Assembly (NCBI GenBank): GCA_047601745.1
Contig: JASGIS010000001.1
Span: forward strand, 806,001-870,000
Length of the DNA stretch: 64,000 nt
Source: JAKPAM01 sp047601745
GTDB taxonomy: Bacteria > Pseudomonadota > Gammaproteobacteria > Burkholderiales > Burkholderiaceae_E
Direction of reading: 5' to 3'
In this document: piece after piece, positions 1 to 7,981 of the stretch
How positions within the stretch are numbered: the first letter of the stretch is position 1
How the letters are laid out: the number at the start of each line of letters is the position of its first letter
Program-made: the position numbers and the translations under genes
Notes under the pieces: generated by a model
What the model saw: the letters and a program-made list of their open reading frames with translations, nothing else
What the model was told of the DNA's origin: nothing
Databases searched by the model: none

Positions 1-651
1 GACATGGGCATCGAAGTGCACCAGGTCTACGGCATGACCGAAAGCTGCGGCCCGGGTTGCCTGATCATCGGCGAGGAGGCGATGACGCGCGCGGGCTCGA
101 CCGGCCGCAGCTTCTTCCATACCGACGTGCGCATCGTCGATGGCCTGGGCAAGAACTGCCCGCCCGGCGAAGCGGGCGAGGTGCTGCTGCGCGGCGGCCA
201 CATCATGGCCGGCTACTGGAACCGGCCCGATGCCACCGCGCAGACGCTGATCGACGGCTGGCTGCACACCGGCGACGTCGGCTCGATGGACGAGGACGGC
301 TTCGTCACGATCCGCGATCGGATGAAGGACATGCTGATCTCCGGCGGCGAGAACGTCTATCCGGCCGAGGTCGAGAACATGCTGCTGGGCCACCCGTCGC
401 TGTCCGACGCGGCGGTGATCGGCCTGCCCTCGCCCAAGTGGGGCGAGGTGGCGCTGGCGGTCGTGGTGCTGAAAAAAGGCGCATCGCTGACCGCCGAAGA
501 ACTGCTGGCCTGGTGCAAGGGCAAGCTGGCCACCTTCAAGCTGCCCAAGGTCGCCGTCTTCCTCGACGAGATCCCGCGCAACCCCAGCGGCAAGGTGCTC
601 AAGCGCGTGCTGCGCGAGCAGTTCGAGGGCAAGCTCAAAGCACCGGAATGA
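1..651 (+). CDS. Acyl-CoA synthetase (AMP-forming), C-terminal part
   Basis: This is the 3' portion of an ANL-superfamily acyl-CoA ligase; the gene enters from outside the window. The family activates a carboxylic acid with ATP to an acyl-adenylate and transfers it to coenzyme A. About 216 residues are visible. They include the A5 motif YGMTE near the left edge, the A7 motif WLHTGD, the hinge region RMKDMLISGGENVYPAEVE, and the A10 region NPSGKVLKR with the catalytic lysine. The substrate cannot be told from this part. A diverged copy of codons near residues 139-157 lies at 2790-2846. The downstream gene starts 108 bases later, so they are probably separate transcripts. Confidence 0.93.
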   Translation, partial: DMGIEVHQVYGMTESCGPGCLIIGEEAMTRAGSTGRSFFHTDVRIVDGLGKNCPPGEAGEVLLRGGHIMAGYWNRPDATAQTLIDGWLHTGDVGSMDEDGFVTIRDRMKDMLISGGENVYPAEVENMLLGHPSLSDAAVIGLPSPKWGEVALAVVVLKKGASLTAEELLAWCKGKLATFKLPKVAVFLDEIPRNPSGKVLKRVLREQFEGKLKAPE

Positions 652-759
652 AACCAGCGGGCCAGGGCCCGCTCATTCGCGCAAGCGCCGAACCTTCATC
701 GCGCCGTCACGGGCCCGACGGCAACATCGCCGGGCCCGTTTCCTCCCCTGACAAGCGCG

Positions 760-1938
760 ATGCATTCCTTTCGGTCCTCTCGATCCTCTCGGTCCTTCCT
801 GGCCACGCTGTCCGTATGCGCGGCCGCCCTCTTCGTTTCCGGCTGCGGCAGCGGCGACCACCATTCGGACGACGAACGCTCGATCGGTTCGCTACGGCTG
901 ATCGGTGAACAACGCCTGGCGTTCAAGCAGCCACTCCAGAACACCGTGATCGGCGGGCTGTCCGGCATCGACTACGATCCCGTCGGTCGCGGCTGGATCG
1001 TGATAAGCGACGACCGCTCCGACAACAGCCCGGCGCGCTTCTATTCGGTCAAGCTGGCCTACGAAGCGCAGTCCTTTTCCTCGCTGACGGTGGACGGCGT
1101 GACGCTGTTCAAGCAGGCGGATGGCAGCCCTTACCCGAATGGCACCACGTGGGACGCGACCAGGGCCGGCGAGGTTCCCGATCTCGAATCGATCCGGTTC
1201 GATCCGAAGGATTCGTCGATCTGGTACACGAGCGAGGGCGACCGCTCCCGGGCCATCGCCCCGTCGACGCGGCACGCCGACGCGACGGGTGCGCTGTCGT
1301 CGGTGCTGCCGACCCCGCCGATGTTCGCAATGCGTCCGACGCAGGAAGTGGGGCCGCGCAACAACATGGCATTCGAAGGACTGAGCTTCTCGGCCGACGG
1401 CAACACGCTGTGGGTCAGCCTGGAATCGGCGCTGTACGAGGACGGCCCGGTCGCCACGACGGCGGCCGGAACCGTGTCTCGATTCACGCAGTACGACCGC
1501 AACGGCGGGATCGTCAGGCAGATCGCTTACCCGATCGACCCGATCCCGGTCGCGCCCGGCCCGGGCAAGTACGGCGACAACGGCGTGTCCGAGATCCTGG
1601 CGATCAACGACGAGCAGTTGCTCGTCATCGAGCGTTCGGGATCGCAGGCGGCCGACGATGCGTTCTCGTTCCACATCCGCCTCTACGAAGTCGATACCCG
1701 CGACGCGACCGATGTCCGCGCGATGGCCTCGCTGCAGAACGGCGGCTACACGCCGGCGAAGAAGCGGCTGATCCTGGATCTCGACAAGCTCGGTCTCGCC
1801 AGGGTGGACAACATCGAAGGCGCGACCTGGGGACCGAAACTCGCCAACGGCCATGACAGCCTGGTGCTGGTATCGGACGACAACTTCAATTCGACGCAGG
1901 TCACGCAGTTCCTCGCGTTCGAGGTCTTGCCGAAGTAA
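760..1938 (+). CDS. Phytase-like (esterase-like activity) domain lipoprotein
   Basis: A 392-residue predicted lipoprotein. The N-terminus is a basic stretch, a hydrophobic segment and a lipobox LFVSGC with the lipidated cysteine at residue 29, followed by a Gly/Ser/Asp/His-rich linker. The rest resembles the phytase-like (PF13449) beta-propeller family, with the typical phrases LSGIDYDP near the N-terminus, DLESIRFDP, NMAFEGLSFS, and a late NIEGATWGP. The family is calcium-linked and exported; its enzymatic role is usually unproven. The Arg/Ser-rich signal start is encoded by three 9-bp repeats (771-797). No ribosome-binding site is obvious, so a start at a nearby codon is possible. Confidence 0.82.
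   Translation: MHSFRSSRSSRSFLATLSVCAAALFVSGCGSGDHHSDDERSIGSLRLIGEQRLAFKQPLQNTVIGGLSGIDYDPVGRGWIVISDDRSDNSPARFYSVKLAYEAQSFSSLTVDGVTLFKQADGSPYPNGTTWDATRAGEVPDLESIRFDPKDSSIWYTSEGDRSRAIAPSTRHADATGALSSVLPTPPMFAMRPTQEVGPRNNMAFEGLSFSADGNTLWVSLESALYEDGPVATTAAGTVSRFTQYDRNGGIVRQIAYPIDPIPVAPGPGKYGDNGVSEILAINDEQLLVIERSGSQAADDAFSFHIRLYEVDTRDATDVRAMASLQNGGYTPAKKRLILDLDKLGLARVDNIEGATWGPKLANGHDSLVLVSDDNFNSTQVTQFLAFEVLPK
771..797 (+). repeat. Three 9-bp tandem units inside the lipoprotein signal peptide
   Basis: The units tcggtcctc, tcgatcctc and tcggtcctt follow one another directly. In frame they encode repeated Ser-Arg-Ser triplets at residues 5-13 of the phytase-like lipoprotein. The period is nine bases, the same as the arrays at 21218, 45161 and 51344. 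Confidence 0.85.
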
Positions 1939-2251
1939 CGGCCGGAGCCGGCGTGCTGCTCGACGGGGCGATGAACGAGATCGCGCTGCGTGCGGACGAC
2001 GATGATGCCGCGGCGTTGAAAGCCGGTTTTCCGGCGCTGCTCGGCGCGCCGGGGCCGTGAGCGGCCGTTGAGATGGATGATCCCCCTACCCCTCGCCAGC
2101 GCCCGCTCGATCAGGATCCGCAGGATGTCGCTGGACACCGAGGTGGCGTCGGATTGGCAGACGCTGACGCGCCTCGACGAGATACGGCTTGCGTAGGTAC
2201 TGGCAGCGCTGCGCGACGAGTCAGGAGTGCTTGCTGACAGAAAATCGAAAC
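1939..2251. other. Gene-poor stretch containing gene fragments
   Basis: No intact gene is seen. From 1941 to 2060 an open frame without a start encodes 39 residues beginning AGAGVLLDGAMNEIALRAD and ending at a TGA. It reads like a protein C-terminus, possibly of a FtsX-type permease, but that is a guess. From 2092 to 2134 lies a copy of the 3' end of the acyl-CoA dehydrogenase gene found at 9799-10941. The remainder shows nothing recognisable. Confidence 0.5.
2092..2134 (-). pseudogene. Fragment of an acyl-CoA dehydrogenase 3' end
   Basis: These 43 bases match 9812-9854, the last codons of the acyl-CoA dehydrogenase at 9799-10941, at 41 of 43 positions. On the minus strand they encode SSDILRILIERALA, equivalent to TSDIQRILIGRALA of the intact gene. 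Nothing of the rest of the gene is nearby, so this is an isolated terminal fragment. It may come from a lost paralogue rather than from the gene in this window. Confidence 0.75.
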
Positions 2252-2755
2252 ATGAGTCGTTTTTTTCAGAAAACCGTCACTTTCGTCCTGTATGCGGGGC
2301 TGGTGATTATGGTTGGTCTCTGCGGATCCATGATTGCTCTGTCGGTCAAATACGGCACGATTCAAGAAAACTACCAACTGATCGCTGCAATGGGCGCCGG
2401 GATTATTCTTGATTGTGTCGCCATTGGTTTCTGGTCAACCATCAATTTGCTCAACAAAAAAATTGATCACCAGATTCGCATCCTCAATGATCATGTCAGA
2501 TCCACGAACGATAGCATTCACGATCTTCATGTAGATTTTCACTCCTATCGATCGGAAAGCAGGCAAGCGGCGGAGTCGATACAGGCAAACATTGCTTCGC
2601 TCGCGAAACCGACGAAGAAAGAGGCGTCGATTGCCGACGAGGCCGTAACGACATACGTATGTCCGCGATGCTCGAGCGAATTGGGCCAACGCGATAAACG
2701 ATGCGGGGCGTGCGGGGCGCAGTTCTGGGGTGATTGGCAGCCGGTCAAGAAGTAG
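2252..2755 (+). CDS. Two-TM membrane protein with C-terminal zinc ribbon, unknown function
   Basis: A 167-residue protein with no recognised family. After MSRFFQK come two hydrophobic segments (about residues 8-32 and 44-64), then a charged heptad-like region (about 67-125) likely to be a coiled coil, then a zinc ribbon made of CPRC and CGAC separated by nine residues, and a short tail. The zinc ribbon should face the cytoplasm. The ATG at 2252 is chosen because the hydrophobic segment follows it directly; an in-frame ATG at 2189 would add 21 uncharacteristic residues. Base composition is close to 50% GC, far below the neighbours, and both flanks are gene fragments, which suggests horizontal acquisition. 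Role unknown. Confidence 0.7.
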   Translation: MSRFFQKTVTFVLYAGLVIMVGLCGSMIALSVKYGTIQENYQLIAAMGAGIILDCVAIGFWSTINLLNKKIDHQIRILNDHVRSTNDSIHDLHVDFHSYRSESRQAAESIQANIASLAKPTKKEASIADEAVTTYVCPRCSSELGQRDKRCGACGAQFWGDWQPVKK

Positions 2756-2789
2756 AACGGATGCGGCCGCGCTCGGGACGCGCTGATCG

Positions 2790-3161
2790 GTGATCGGCCT
2801 GCCATCGCCCCAATGGGGCGAGATGACGCTGGCGACGATCGTGCTGTGGGCGTGGATGCGCGTGCGCGACGAGCGGTTGACGCCGGGCAAGCTGGTCGGC
2901 GTCGGCACGATGTCGACGGCATTGGCCTATGTGTTGTACTTCCGTCTGCCGGCGACGGCCGGCGCCACCAACGCGCTGCTGGTCACTTTCCTGAATCCGG
3001 TCAGTGCGATCCTGCTGGGCACGACGATCCTCGGCGACGTCCTGCATGCACGGCATCTCGCGGGCATGGCGCTGATCGGGGCCGGTCTCGCGGCGATCGA
3101 CGGACGGCCGTGGCAGGCGATGATGGCGCGATGGCGGCCGGATCGCGCGTCGGCGCGGTGA
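2790..3161 (+). pseudogene. Chimeric remnant: acyl-CoA synthetase fragment joined to an internally deleted EamA transporter
   Basis: The frame begins VIGLPSPQWGEMTLA, matching an acyl-CoA synthetase (57 bases align with 415-471 at about 82%). It then continues as two pieces of an EamA/DMT-family transporter. The first piece (VRDERLTPGKLVGVG) is normally far upstream of the second (STALAYVLYFRL, then GATNALLVTFLNPVSAILLG and GMALIGAGLAAIDGR), so about half of the transporter is missing. It is open to its end, but two families and a deletion junction in about 120 residues argue for a decayed gene rather than a functional one. Confidence 0.72.
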
Positions 3162-3191
3162 CGGCCGCGCCACCTCAGGGAGTGATTCGCC

Positions 3192-4274
3192 GTGTCGGAC
3201 AACAGAGTCATACACTTCATCAAGCCGTGCCGCCGTCCGGAAGAAGGTCTTCGGACACTGACCCCGGACTATGCGACCCGGCTGCTGACGACCGGGCGGG
3301 TCGCGCAGATCAACCTCGATAATTGCTCGCTGCAGAGGATGGAGCAGCTTCCGTCCGAGCCGACATTGCAGGATGCCGAAGCAGTCGGGCTTCTTCCGCT
3401 CGTCCAGATCCTGCAGAACGCGCCCGTGGCGCTGTGCGCGATCGGCGTCAACGAAATGCCCGATTGCCGGGTCGCCGGCGCGAAGCGGGCCTACGAGCGG
3501 TTCTGCGCCGCATTCTGGCCGGGGCACCAGGACGACGTCGATGCGACCGACAGAACGTACGACCCGTCATCGACCGACCGGAAGATCGAGTTCTCCGAAC
3601 TGGAGGACGGCGCCCGCTGCACGTACGGCGGCGCTTATGTCGCGCTCCTCCAGATGCAGAACATCCATCGGACGTTTCCGTCCCTGAGTCCGGAAGCGAA
3701 GTTCGAAGCCTATCTGCACGGCATGATCGGCATGCTGGGCATCGTCAGCGCGTTCGAGCTCGAGATCGCGAAATACGCGTTCTGGGAGCCGGCCGACGTC
3801 GAAGTCCATCGGCTGCCCGAGGGCGTGCGCACGAGGAGAAAGGACATCAGGGAGAACTTCACGAAACTGCAGGGCAGCGCGAGCCGATGCAGGCACTTCG
3901 CCTTCAATGGCGCGATGGACCTGCATTGGCTGAGCGGCGCCAATTTCGCGCAGGACCTGGGCGTGACGATCAAGGCAGGAAACGCCGAACTCGCGATAGA
4001 CGGCTGGGTCGGCACCAACGACATCAAGCTGTACCGGATCTCGACCGACATTCATTCGGTTCCGTTCGAGGGATCGACGATGAAGGCGCTGGTGTCCGCT
4101 CGCGAACCCGCGCTGACGGCCTTACCCTACTGGCGCAACGTCGATCGCACGGCCAAGGACGCGCTGCTCTATCGAAGGCAGGCGGGACATCCGGAGGTCG
4201 ACCAACTGCTGCCGCGCATCATGGGAGCGGTCTCGCATCTCGAGGACCAACTCCGCGCGGTGCTGCCGGCCTGA
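3192..4274 (+). CDS. Conserved-looking protein of unknown function
   Basis: A 360-residue soluble protein with no signal peptide or membrane segment and no motif I can assign. It has a hydrophobic alpha-helical stretch around residues 175-197 (YLHGMIGMLGIVSAFELEIA) and an acidic centre (DDVDATDRTYDP). Base composition is a little lower in GC than the catabolic genes downstream. The next gene, a GNAT acetyltransferase, begins only four bases after its stop, so the two are probably cotranscribed. The preceding region is a chain of gene fragments and a low-GC gene, which suggests the locus lies in a recombination-prone segment. No function is proposed. Confidence 0.7.
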   Translation: MSDNRVIHFIKPCRRPEEGLRTLTPDYATRLLTTGRVAQINLDNCSLQRMEQLPSEPTLQDAEAVGLLPLVQILQNAPVALCAIGVNEMPDCRVAGAKRAYERFCAAFWPGHQDDVDATDRTYDPSSTDRKIEFSELEDGARCTYGGAYVALLQMQNIHRTFPSLSPEAKFEAYLHGMIGMLGIVSAFELEIAKYAFWEPADVEVHRLPEGVRTRRKDIRENFTKLQGSASRCRHFAFNGAMDLHWLSGANFAQDLGVTIKAGNAELAIDGWVGTNDIKLYRISTDIHSVPFEGSTMKALVSAREPALTALPYWRNVDRTAKDALLYRRQAGHPEVDQLLPRIMGAVSHLEDQLRAVLPA

Positions 4275-4278
4275 TCCG

Positions 4279-4770
4279 ATGCCTGCATCCGCACTGTCCA
4301 TCCGCCGCGCGCTGCGCAGCGATCTTCCCGCCATCGTTCGCATGCTCGCCGACGATGCGCTGGGCGCCGCACGGGAACGGTCGGTCGATCCGCTGCCGGC
4401 CTCTTACTTCAGCGCCTTCGACGCGATCGAACGCGACCCGAACAACGAGCTGGTGGTCGCCGAACGAGAAGACGGCACCGTCATCGCGGTACTGCAACTG
4501 ACTTTCACGCCGTACATCACCCACCAGGGCAGTTGGCGAGCAACGATCGAAGGCGTTCGCGTCGACAGCCATTACCGCGGCGCCGGTATCGGCAGGCAGC
4601 TGTTCGCCTGGGCGCTGGCCCGGGCCCGCGAGCGCGGATGCCGGCTGGCTCAGCTCACGACCGACAAGCAGCGCCCGGAAGCGCGACGGTTCTACGAATC
4701 GCTGGGGTTCGTCGCGTCCCACGAAGGCATGAAACTCGATCTGACGGCCGAACGAGCGCCCCCGGTCTGA
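4279..4770 (+). CDS. GNAT family N-acetyltransferase
   Basis: A 163-residue single-domain GCN5-related acetyltransferase, which uses acetyl-CoA to acetylate an amine. The acetyl-CoA pyrophosphate loop (motif A) is seen as VRVDSHYRGAGIGRQLF, and the motif B region as ARRFYESLGF near the C-terminus. The N-terminal IRRALRSDLPAIVRML is typical of the fold. The substrate is unknown. It starts four bases after the unknown gene at 3192-4274, so translation is probably coupled. Its stop faces the stop of the alcohol dehydrogenase across 54 bases holding one arm of an intergenic repeat. Confidence 0.88.
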   Translation: MPASALSIRRALRSDLPAIVRMLADDALGAARERSVDPLPASYFSAFDAIERDPNNELVVAEREDGTVIAVLQLTFTPYITHQGSWRATIEGVRVDSHYRGAGIGRQLFAWALARARERGCRLAQLTTDKQRPEARRFYESLGFVASHEGMKLDLTAERAPPV

Positions 4771-4803
4771 TCTTCCCCGATCGCGGGAGCGACGAGCGGC
4801 CGT

Positions 4804-4828
4804 GGCTGGTTCGTTCACAGATTCTCAG
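4804..4828. repeat. Intergenic element, right arm (degraded copy)
   Basis: The sequence ggctggttcgttcacagatt and the following bases to 4828 match the right arm of the element at 41351-41415 at all but one position. The arm includes the stop codon (complement of 4825-4827) of the alcohol dehydrogenase. The left half of this copy (about 4765-4800) is too diverged to pair well. It lies between two convergent genes. Confidence 0.65.
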
Positions 4829-5877
4829 GCATGCGGGTCGATCAGGATCTTGATCTCGCTGGGGTTCTTCGCCAGCGAATCGAAGGCGATCTCGGTGTTT
4901 GCCAGCGGCTGGCGGCTGGTGATCAGCCGCGCGGCCTTGTCCGGGTGGGCTTCGATCAGGGCAAGGGCCGCAGCGAACTCTTCGGGCCGATAGGCGAAAC
5001 TGAATTCGAGCGTCAGCTCGCGCAGGATCCCGTCGAGCGGCGTCAGCTTCTGCTCGTGCGGGCAGACGCCGGCGACGATGATGTGCGTGTGCGGCGGCGC
5101 GGACTTGACGATCTGGTCGATGACCCCCGACGCGCCCGTGCATTCGAAGATGTTGGCGCCGGGCGGCAGGCCGCGAAAATCGCGCGCCAGCAGCGGCGAC
5201 GCCGGGTGCTGCGTCAGACGGAGATCGTCCCAGTGCGTGAACGGCGAGTCGGCCGCCGGGTCGAGCACGATACCGGCGCCGAGCGCGGCGGCGGCGGCGC
5301 GCCGCTCCGGCGAAAAATCCGCGGCGAGCACGGGACCCCGTCCGGCCAAGGTCAGCGCCAGGATGACCGCGAGACCGACCGGGCCGCAGCCGATGACGAC
5401 GTTCGGCCCCGCGTTGCGGCTGGCGAGATTCGCTGCGTGCAGGCCGACCGACAGCGGTTCGGTCAGCGACGCCAGATCGGCCGGCACACCCGGCGGTACG
5501 CGAAAACTGCGCACCGCGTCGATGCAGCTCAGTTCGGCGAGGCCGCCGCCGTGCTCGGGCGACAGGCCGATGCACTGCATGCCCTTATGGGAATGCGTGA
5601 ACGGCAGGCCGGTGATCAGGTCGCCCTCGCGCAAGCCGGTGTCGGTGCCGGGTGCGATGCCGACGATCCGCGCCGAGAATTCATGGCCGGGAACGATCGC
5701 CGGCAACTGGTCCTGCGGCTGGGTCTCGGCGAGGGCGGCCATCTGCTTGCGGGTGCTCAGATCGCTGCCGCAAATGCCGGTGTAGAGGGGCCGCACCAGA
5801 AGCTGCCCGGCAGCGGGCGACGGATCGGGCAAGGTCCGGATCGAAATGGACTTTCCCTGGAGAACGGCAGCGCGCAT
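4825..5877 (-). CDS. Zinc-dependent medium-chain alcohol dehydrogenase
   Basis: A 350-residue medium-chain dehydrogenase/reductase that should oxidise an alcohol or polyol with NAD(P). The catalytic-zinc cysteine is in TGICGSD (about residue 36), the histidine-glutamate pair in PGHEFSARIVG, a second acidic ligand in TEPLSVGLHAANLA, and the nucleotide-binding GCGPVGLAV follows. The four-cysteine structural-zinc lobe of classical enzymes is missing: only isolated cysteines occur in that region. The closest general type is the threonine/butanediol dehydrogenase group, but the substrate cannot be assigned. It stands alone on the minus strand ahead of a hydrolase and may belong to the same catabolic locus. 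Confidence 0.88.
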   Translation of the reverse strand: MRAAVLQGKSISIRTLPDPSPAAGQLLVRPLYTGICGSDLSTRKQMAALAETQPQDQLPAIVPGHEFSARIVGIAPGTDTGLREGDLITGLPFTHSHKGMQCIGLSPEHGGGLAELSCIDAVRSFRVPPGVPADLASLTEPLSVGLHAANLASRNAGPNVVIGCGPVGLAVILALTLAGRGPVLAADFSPERRAAAAALGAGIVLDPAADSPFTHWDDLRLTQHPASPLLARDFRGLPPGANIFECTGASGVIDQIVKSAPPHTHIIVAGVCPHEQKLTPLDGILRELTLEFSFAYRPEEFAAALALIEAHPDKAARLITSRQPLANTEIAFDSLAKNPSEIKILIDPHA

Positions 5878-5965
5878 GGTCGATATCCTGAAGATTCAGC
5901 CATCCCGCGGTCGCGTGAACCGCGCGACGCTCGGCCGGCCGGCTGATAGGGTTAGGGGTTAGGGG

Positions 5966-6964
5966 TCAGATCAACGGGCGAACCTGAGCCAGAAAATCGA
6001 GCAGCGCCGCATTGACTTCGGCGGGCCGCTCCTGCTGAATCCAGTGTCCGGCACCGGGCAGCACGACATGCGTGCGCAGATCGATCACGTGCTTGCGCAT
6101 TTTCTCCAGCGCATCGGGCGCCATCATCGACAGGACGATTTCCTTGTCGCCGTACAGCAGGCCCGCGGGCTGACGGATGATGGCGTCGCCATAACCTTTC
6201 ATCTCGACGAAATCCGTATCCAGATTGCGATACCAGCATATCGGCGCGAAGAAACCCCCGGCCTGGTAGGCGGCCGCATAAGCGTCCAGCTCGTCGTCGG
6301 ACATGAACGACAGCGGGCCTTCGGGTGACGGCGACAGACCCGGCAGCATCGGACCCTCGATCGGGCGCGGACCGAGCCAATCGTCCTTCGGCGCATCGCC
6401 CGACAGCGAATGAAAGATGCGTTTCAGCGACGCCCGCACGTCACGTTCGAGTTCGGCCTCGGCGACGCCGACCTTCTGGAAATAGCGCATGTAGAAGAAC
6501 CGGTCGGGAAAACCGAGATCGAACGCCTGCAGCGCGGGAATGGGGGACGGCGGCGAGAACGGCACGCTGAGCGCGAAGACCGCGGCGACGCGGTCCGGAA
6601 AACGCAGTGCCGTCCGCCATGCGACCGGCGCGCCCCAGTCGTGGCCGATCGACACCCAGCGCTGATGGCCCAGCGCGGTGGCGATGTTGGCCATGTCGTC
6701 AGCCAGAACATTCAAGCCATAAGCCCTTACGTCATCGGGCTTCGACGATTGGCCATAACCGCGCATGTCGGGCGCCGCGACGGTAAAGCCGGCAGCGGCA
6801 AGCGGCTGGATCTGATGCCGCCACGACAGGCTCAGCTCCGGCCAGCCGTGCATCAGGATGATCAGAGGACCCGAGCCGACCACTCGCGTGGAAAGCCGAT
6901 AGGGCCCGGACGGCAAAAGCACGGTTTCGTCGCGCACGATTTCGTCTCCCCGCTCGTTGTTCAT
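5966..6964 (-). CDS. Alpha/beta hydrolase, epoxide-hydrolase type
   Basis: A 332-residue alpha/beta hydrolase. The oxyanion-hole motif is HGWPELSLSW, the nucleophile elbow is GHDWGAP with aspartate as nucleophile, and the final catalytic histidine is in GAGHWIQQERP. An Asp nucleophile with HGWP is the signature of epoxide hydrolases and haloacetate dehalogenases, which open an epoxide or carbon-halogen bond through an ester intermediate. The ATG at 6964 is chosen because the preceding in-frame residues look non-coding. It lies 86 bases downstream of the SDR gene on the same strand and could be cotranscribed with it. The physiological substrate is unknown. Confidence 0.88.
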   Translation of the reverse strand: MNNERGDEIVRDETVLLPSGPYRLSTRVVGSGPLIILMHGWPELSLSWRHQIQPLAAAGFTVAAPDMRGYGQSSKPDDVRAYGLNVLADDMANIATALGHQRWVSIGHDWGAPVAWRTALRFPDRVAAVFALSVPFSPPSPIPALQAFDLGFPDRFFYMRYFQKVGVAEAELERDVRASLKRIFHSLSGDAPKDDWLGPRPIEGPMLPGLSPSPEGPLSFMSDDELDAYAAAYQAGGFFAPICWYRNLDTDFVEMKGYGDAIIRQPAGLLYGDKEIVLSMMAPDALEKMRKHVIDLRTHVVLPGAGHWIQQERPAEVNAALLDFLAQVRPLI

Positions 6965-7050
6965 TGGTTGTTGGTCGTTCGGTCCTGCGCTCCGCGTGGA
7001 GCGATGGCGCGGGAATCGATGTCCGGCGGATGTCCGGCGCCCGAACCCGA

Positions 7051-7836
7051 TCATCCGATCGATCGGTACAGATTCGGCTGGCCGGTGTGGGCCGTCAGGC
7101 CGCCGTCGATCGGAATGATCGCCCCGGTGACGTAGGAGGCTGCATCGGAGGCCAGAAAGGCGATGACCGAAGCGATCTCTTCCGGCTTCGCGAAGCGCCC
7201 CATCGGCACCGCATCCTCCCATTTCGCGCGCAGGTCGGGAATGCTGGAGATGCCGGACAGAATCGGCGTATCGACCGGACCGGGACACACCGCATTGACC
7301 CGGATACCGTCGCGGGCATTGTCGATGGCGGCGGTCCGGGTCAGGTTGATCACGCCGGCCTTGGCGGCGTTGTAGGCGGCGAAACCGAAGTCCGCCGCCA
7401 TGCCGGAAGCCGATGCCGTGTTGACGATAGCGCCGCCGCCCCGCGCCTTCATGGCCGGGATCGCTGCCTTAAGACCATAGAAGACGGCGTCCAGGTTGAT
7501 CGCGACGACCCGGCGCCAATCGTCGACCGACAGCGCCTCGATCCGCGAAAAGCTGCCGATCCCGGCGTTGTTGAACAGCATGTCCAGCCCGCCGTAGGCG
7601 CTCACGGCCCTGTCGATCAGCGCCGCGACCGCGCCGGGATCCGAGACGTCGGTCGCATGGAACAGCGCGCGACCGTTGCCCAGCGCGGCAGCGAGCGCCT
7701 CTCCCTTGCCGGCATCGCGGTCGCCGATCACCACCGCCGCCCCCTGGCCGTGCAGCTTGCGCGCGAGCGCCGCACCGATGCCCGATGCGCCGCCCGTCAC
7801 CACCGCCGTCCTGCCGGCGAAAATCTGCGTCTCCAT
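7051..7836 (-). CDS. Short-chain dehydrogenase/reductase (classical SDR)
   Basis: A 261-residue Rossmann-fold NAD(P)-dependent oxidoreductase. The cofactor motif TGGASGIG is at residues 14-21, NNAG follows, and the active-site YNAAK lies after NTASAS. An acidic residue after the second beta strand (VVIGDRD) favours NAD over NADP. The protein ends with the usual IPIDGG loop and a short tail. It is divergent from the ThDP enzyme gene across 145 bases holding the shared control region, and the two may act in one pathway. Substrate not assignable. Confidence 0.9.
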   Translation of the reverse strand: METQIFAGRTAVVTGGASGIGAALARKLHGQGAAVVIGDRDAGKGEALAAALGNGRALFHATDVSDPGAVAALIDRAVSAYGGLDMLFNNAGIGSFSRIEALSVDDWRRVVAINLDAVFYGLKAAIPAMKARGGGAIVNTASASGMAADFGFAAYNAAKAGVINLTRTAAIDNARDGIRVNAVCPGPVDTPILSGISSIPDLRAKWEDAVPMGRFAKPEEIASVIAFLASDAASYVTGAIIPIDGGLTAHTGQPNLYRSIG

Positions 7837-7981
7837 CCGCGTCTTCCCACTCTGGTTGATTACGCTGTGCTATCTATTCGTTTGCAACCCACTATAAAGG
7901 GCTGCATTCTCGGGATCAACCCGAGTGGGACGATAGATAAAACCCGGTGCCCTGGCGCCGGACGACGATAAGGAGACAAGG
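7837..7981. promoter_or_regulatory. Divergent control region between SDR and ThDP enzyme genes
   Basis: This 145-base gap is richer in A and T than its surroundings. It holds a 7-base inverted pair tatctat (about 7871) and atagata (about 7933), a 6-bp hairpin ctcgggatcaacccgag (7911-7927) and the AT-rich box TATAAA at 7893-7898. No convincing -35/-10 pair was found. The inverted pair is a candidate operator for both genes. A ribosome-binding stretch aaggaga lies just before the ATG at 7982. Confidence 0.45.

Noticed and set aside
2790..3161. Functional EamA transporter
   Set aside because: Only about 120 residues with a foreign N-terminus and an internal deletion; too short for a transporter of this family.
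5946..5968. Telomere-like ttagggg repeat at the hydrolase gene end
   Set aside because: Only two copies, partly inside the coding end of the hydrolase; chance in a G-rich context.
7882..7898. Promoter TTGCAA/TATAAA between SDR and ThDP genes
   Set aside because: The two boxes are only five bases apart, so they cannot be a -35/-10 pair.
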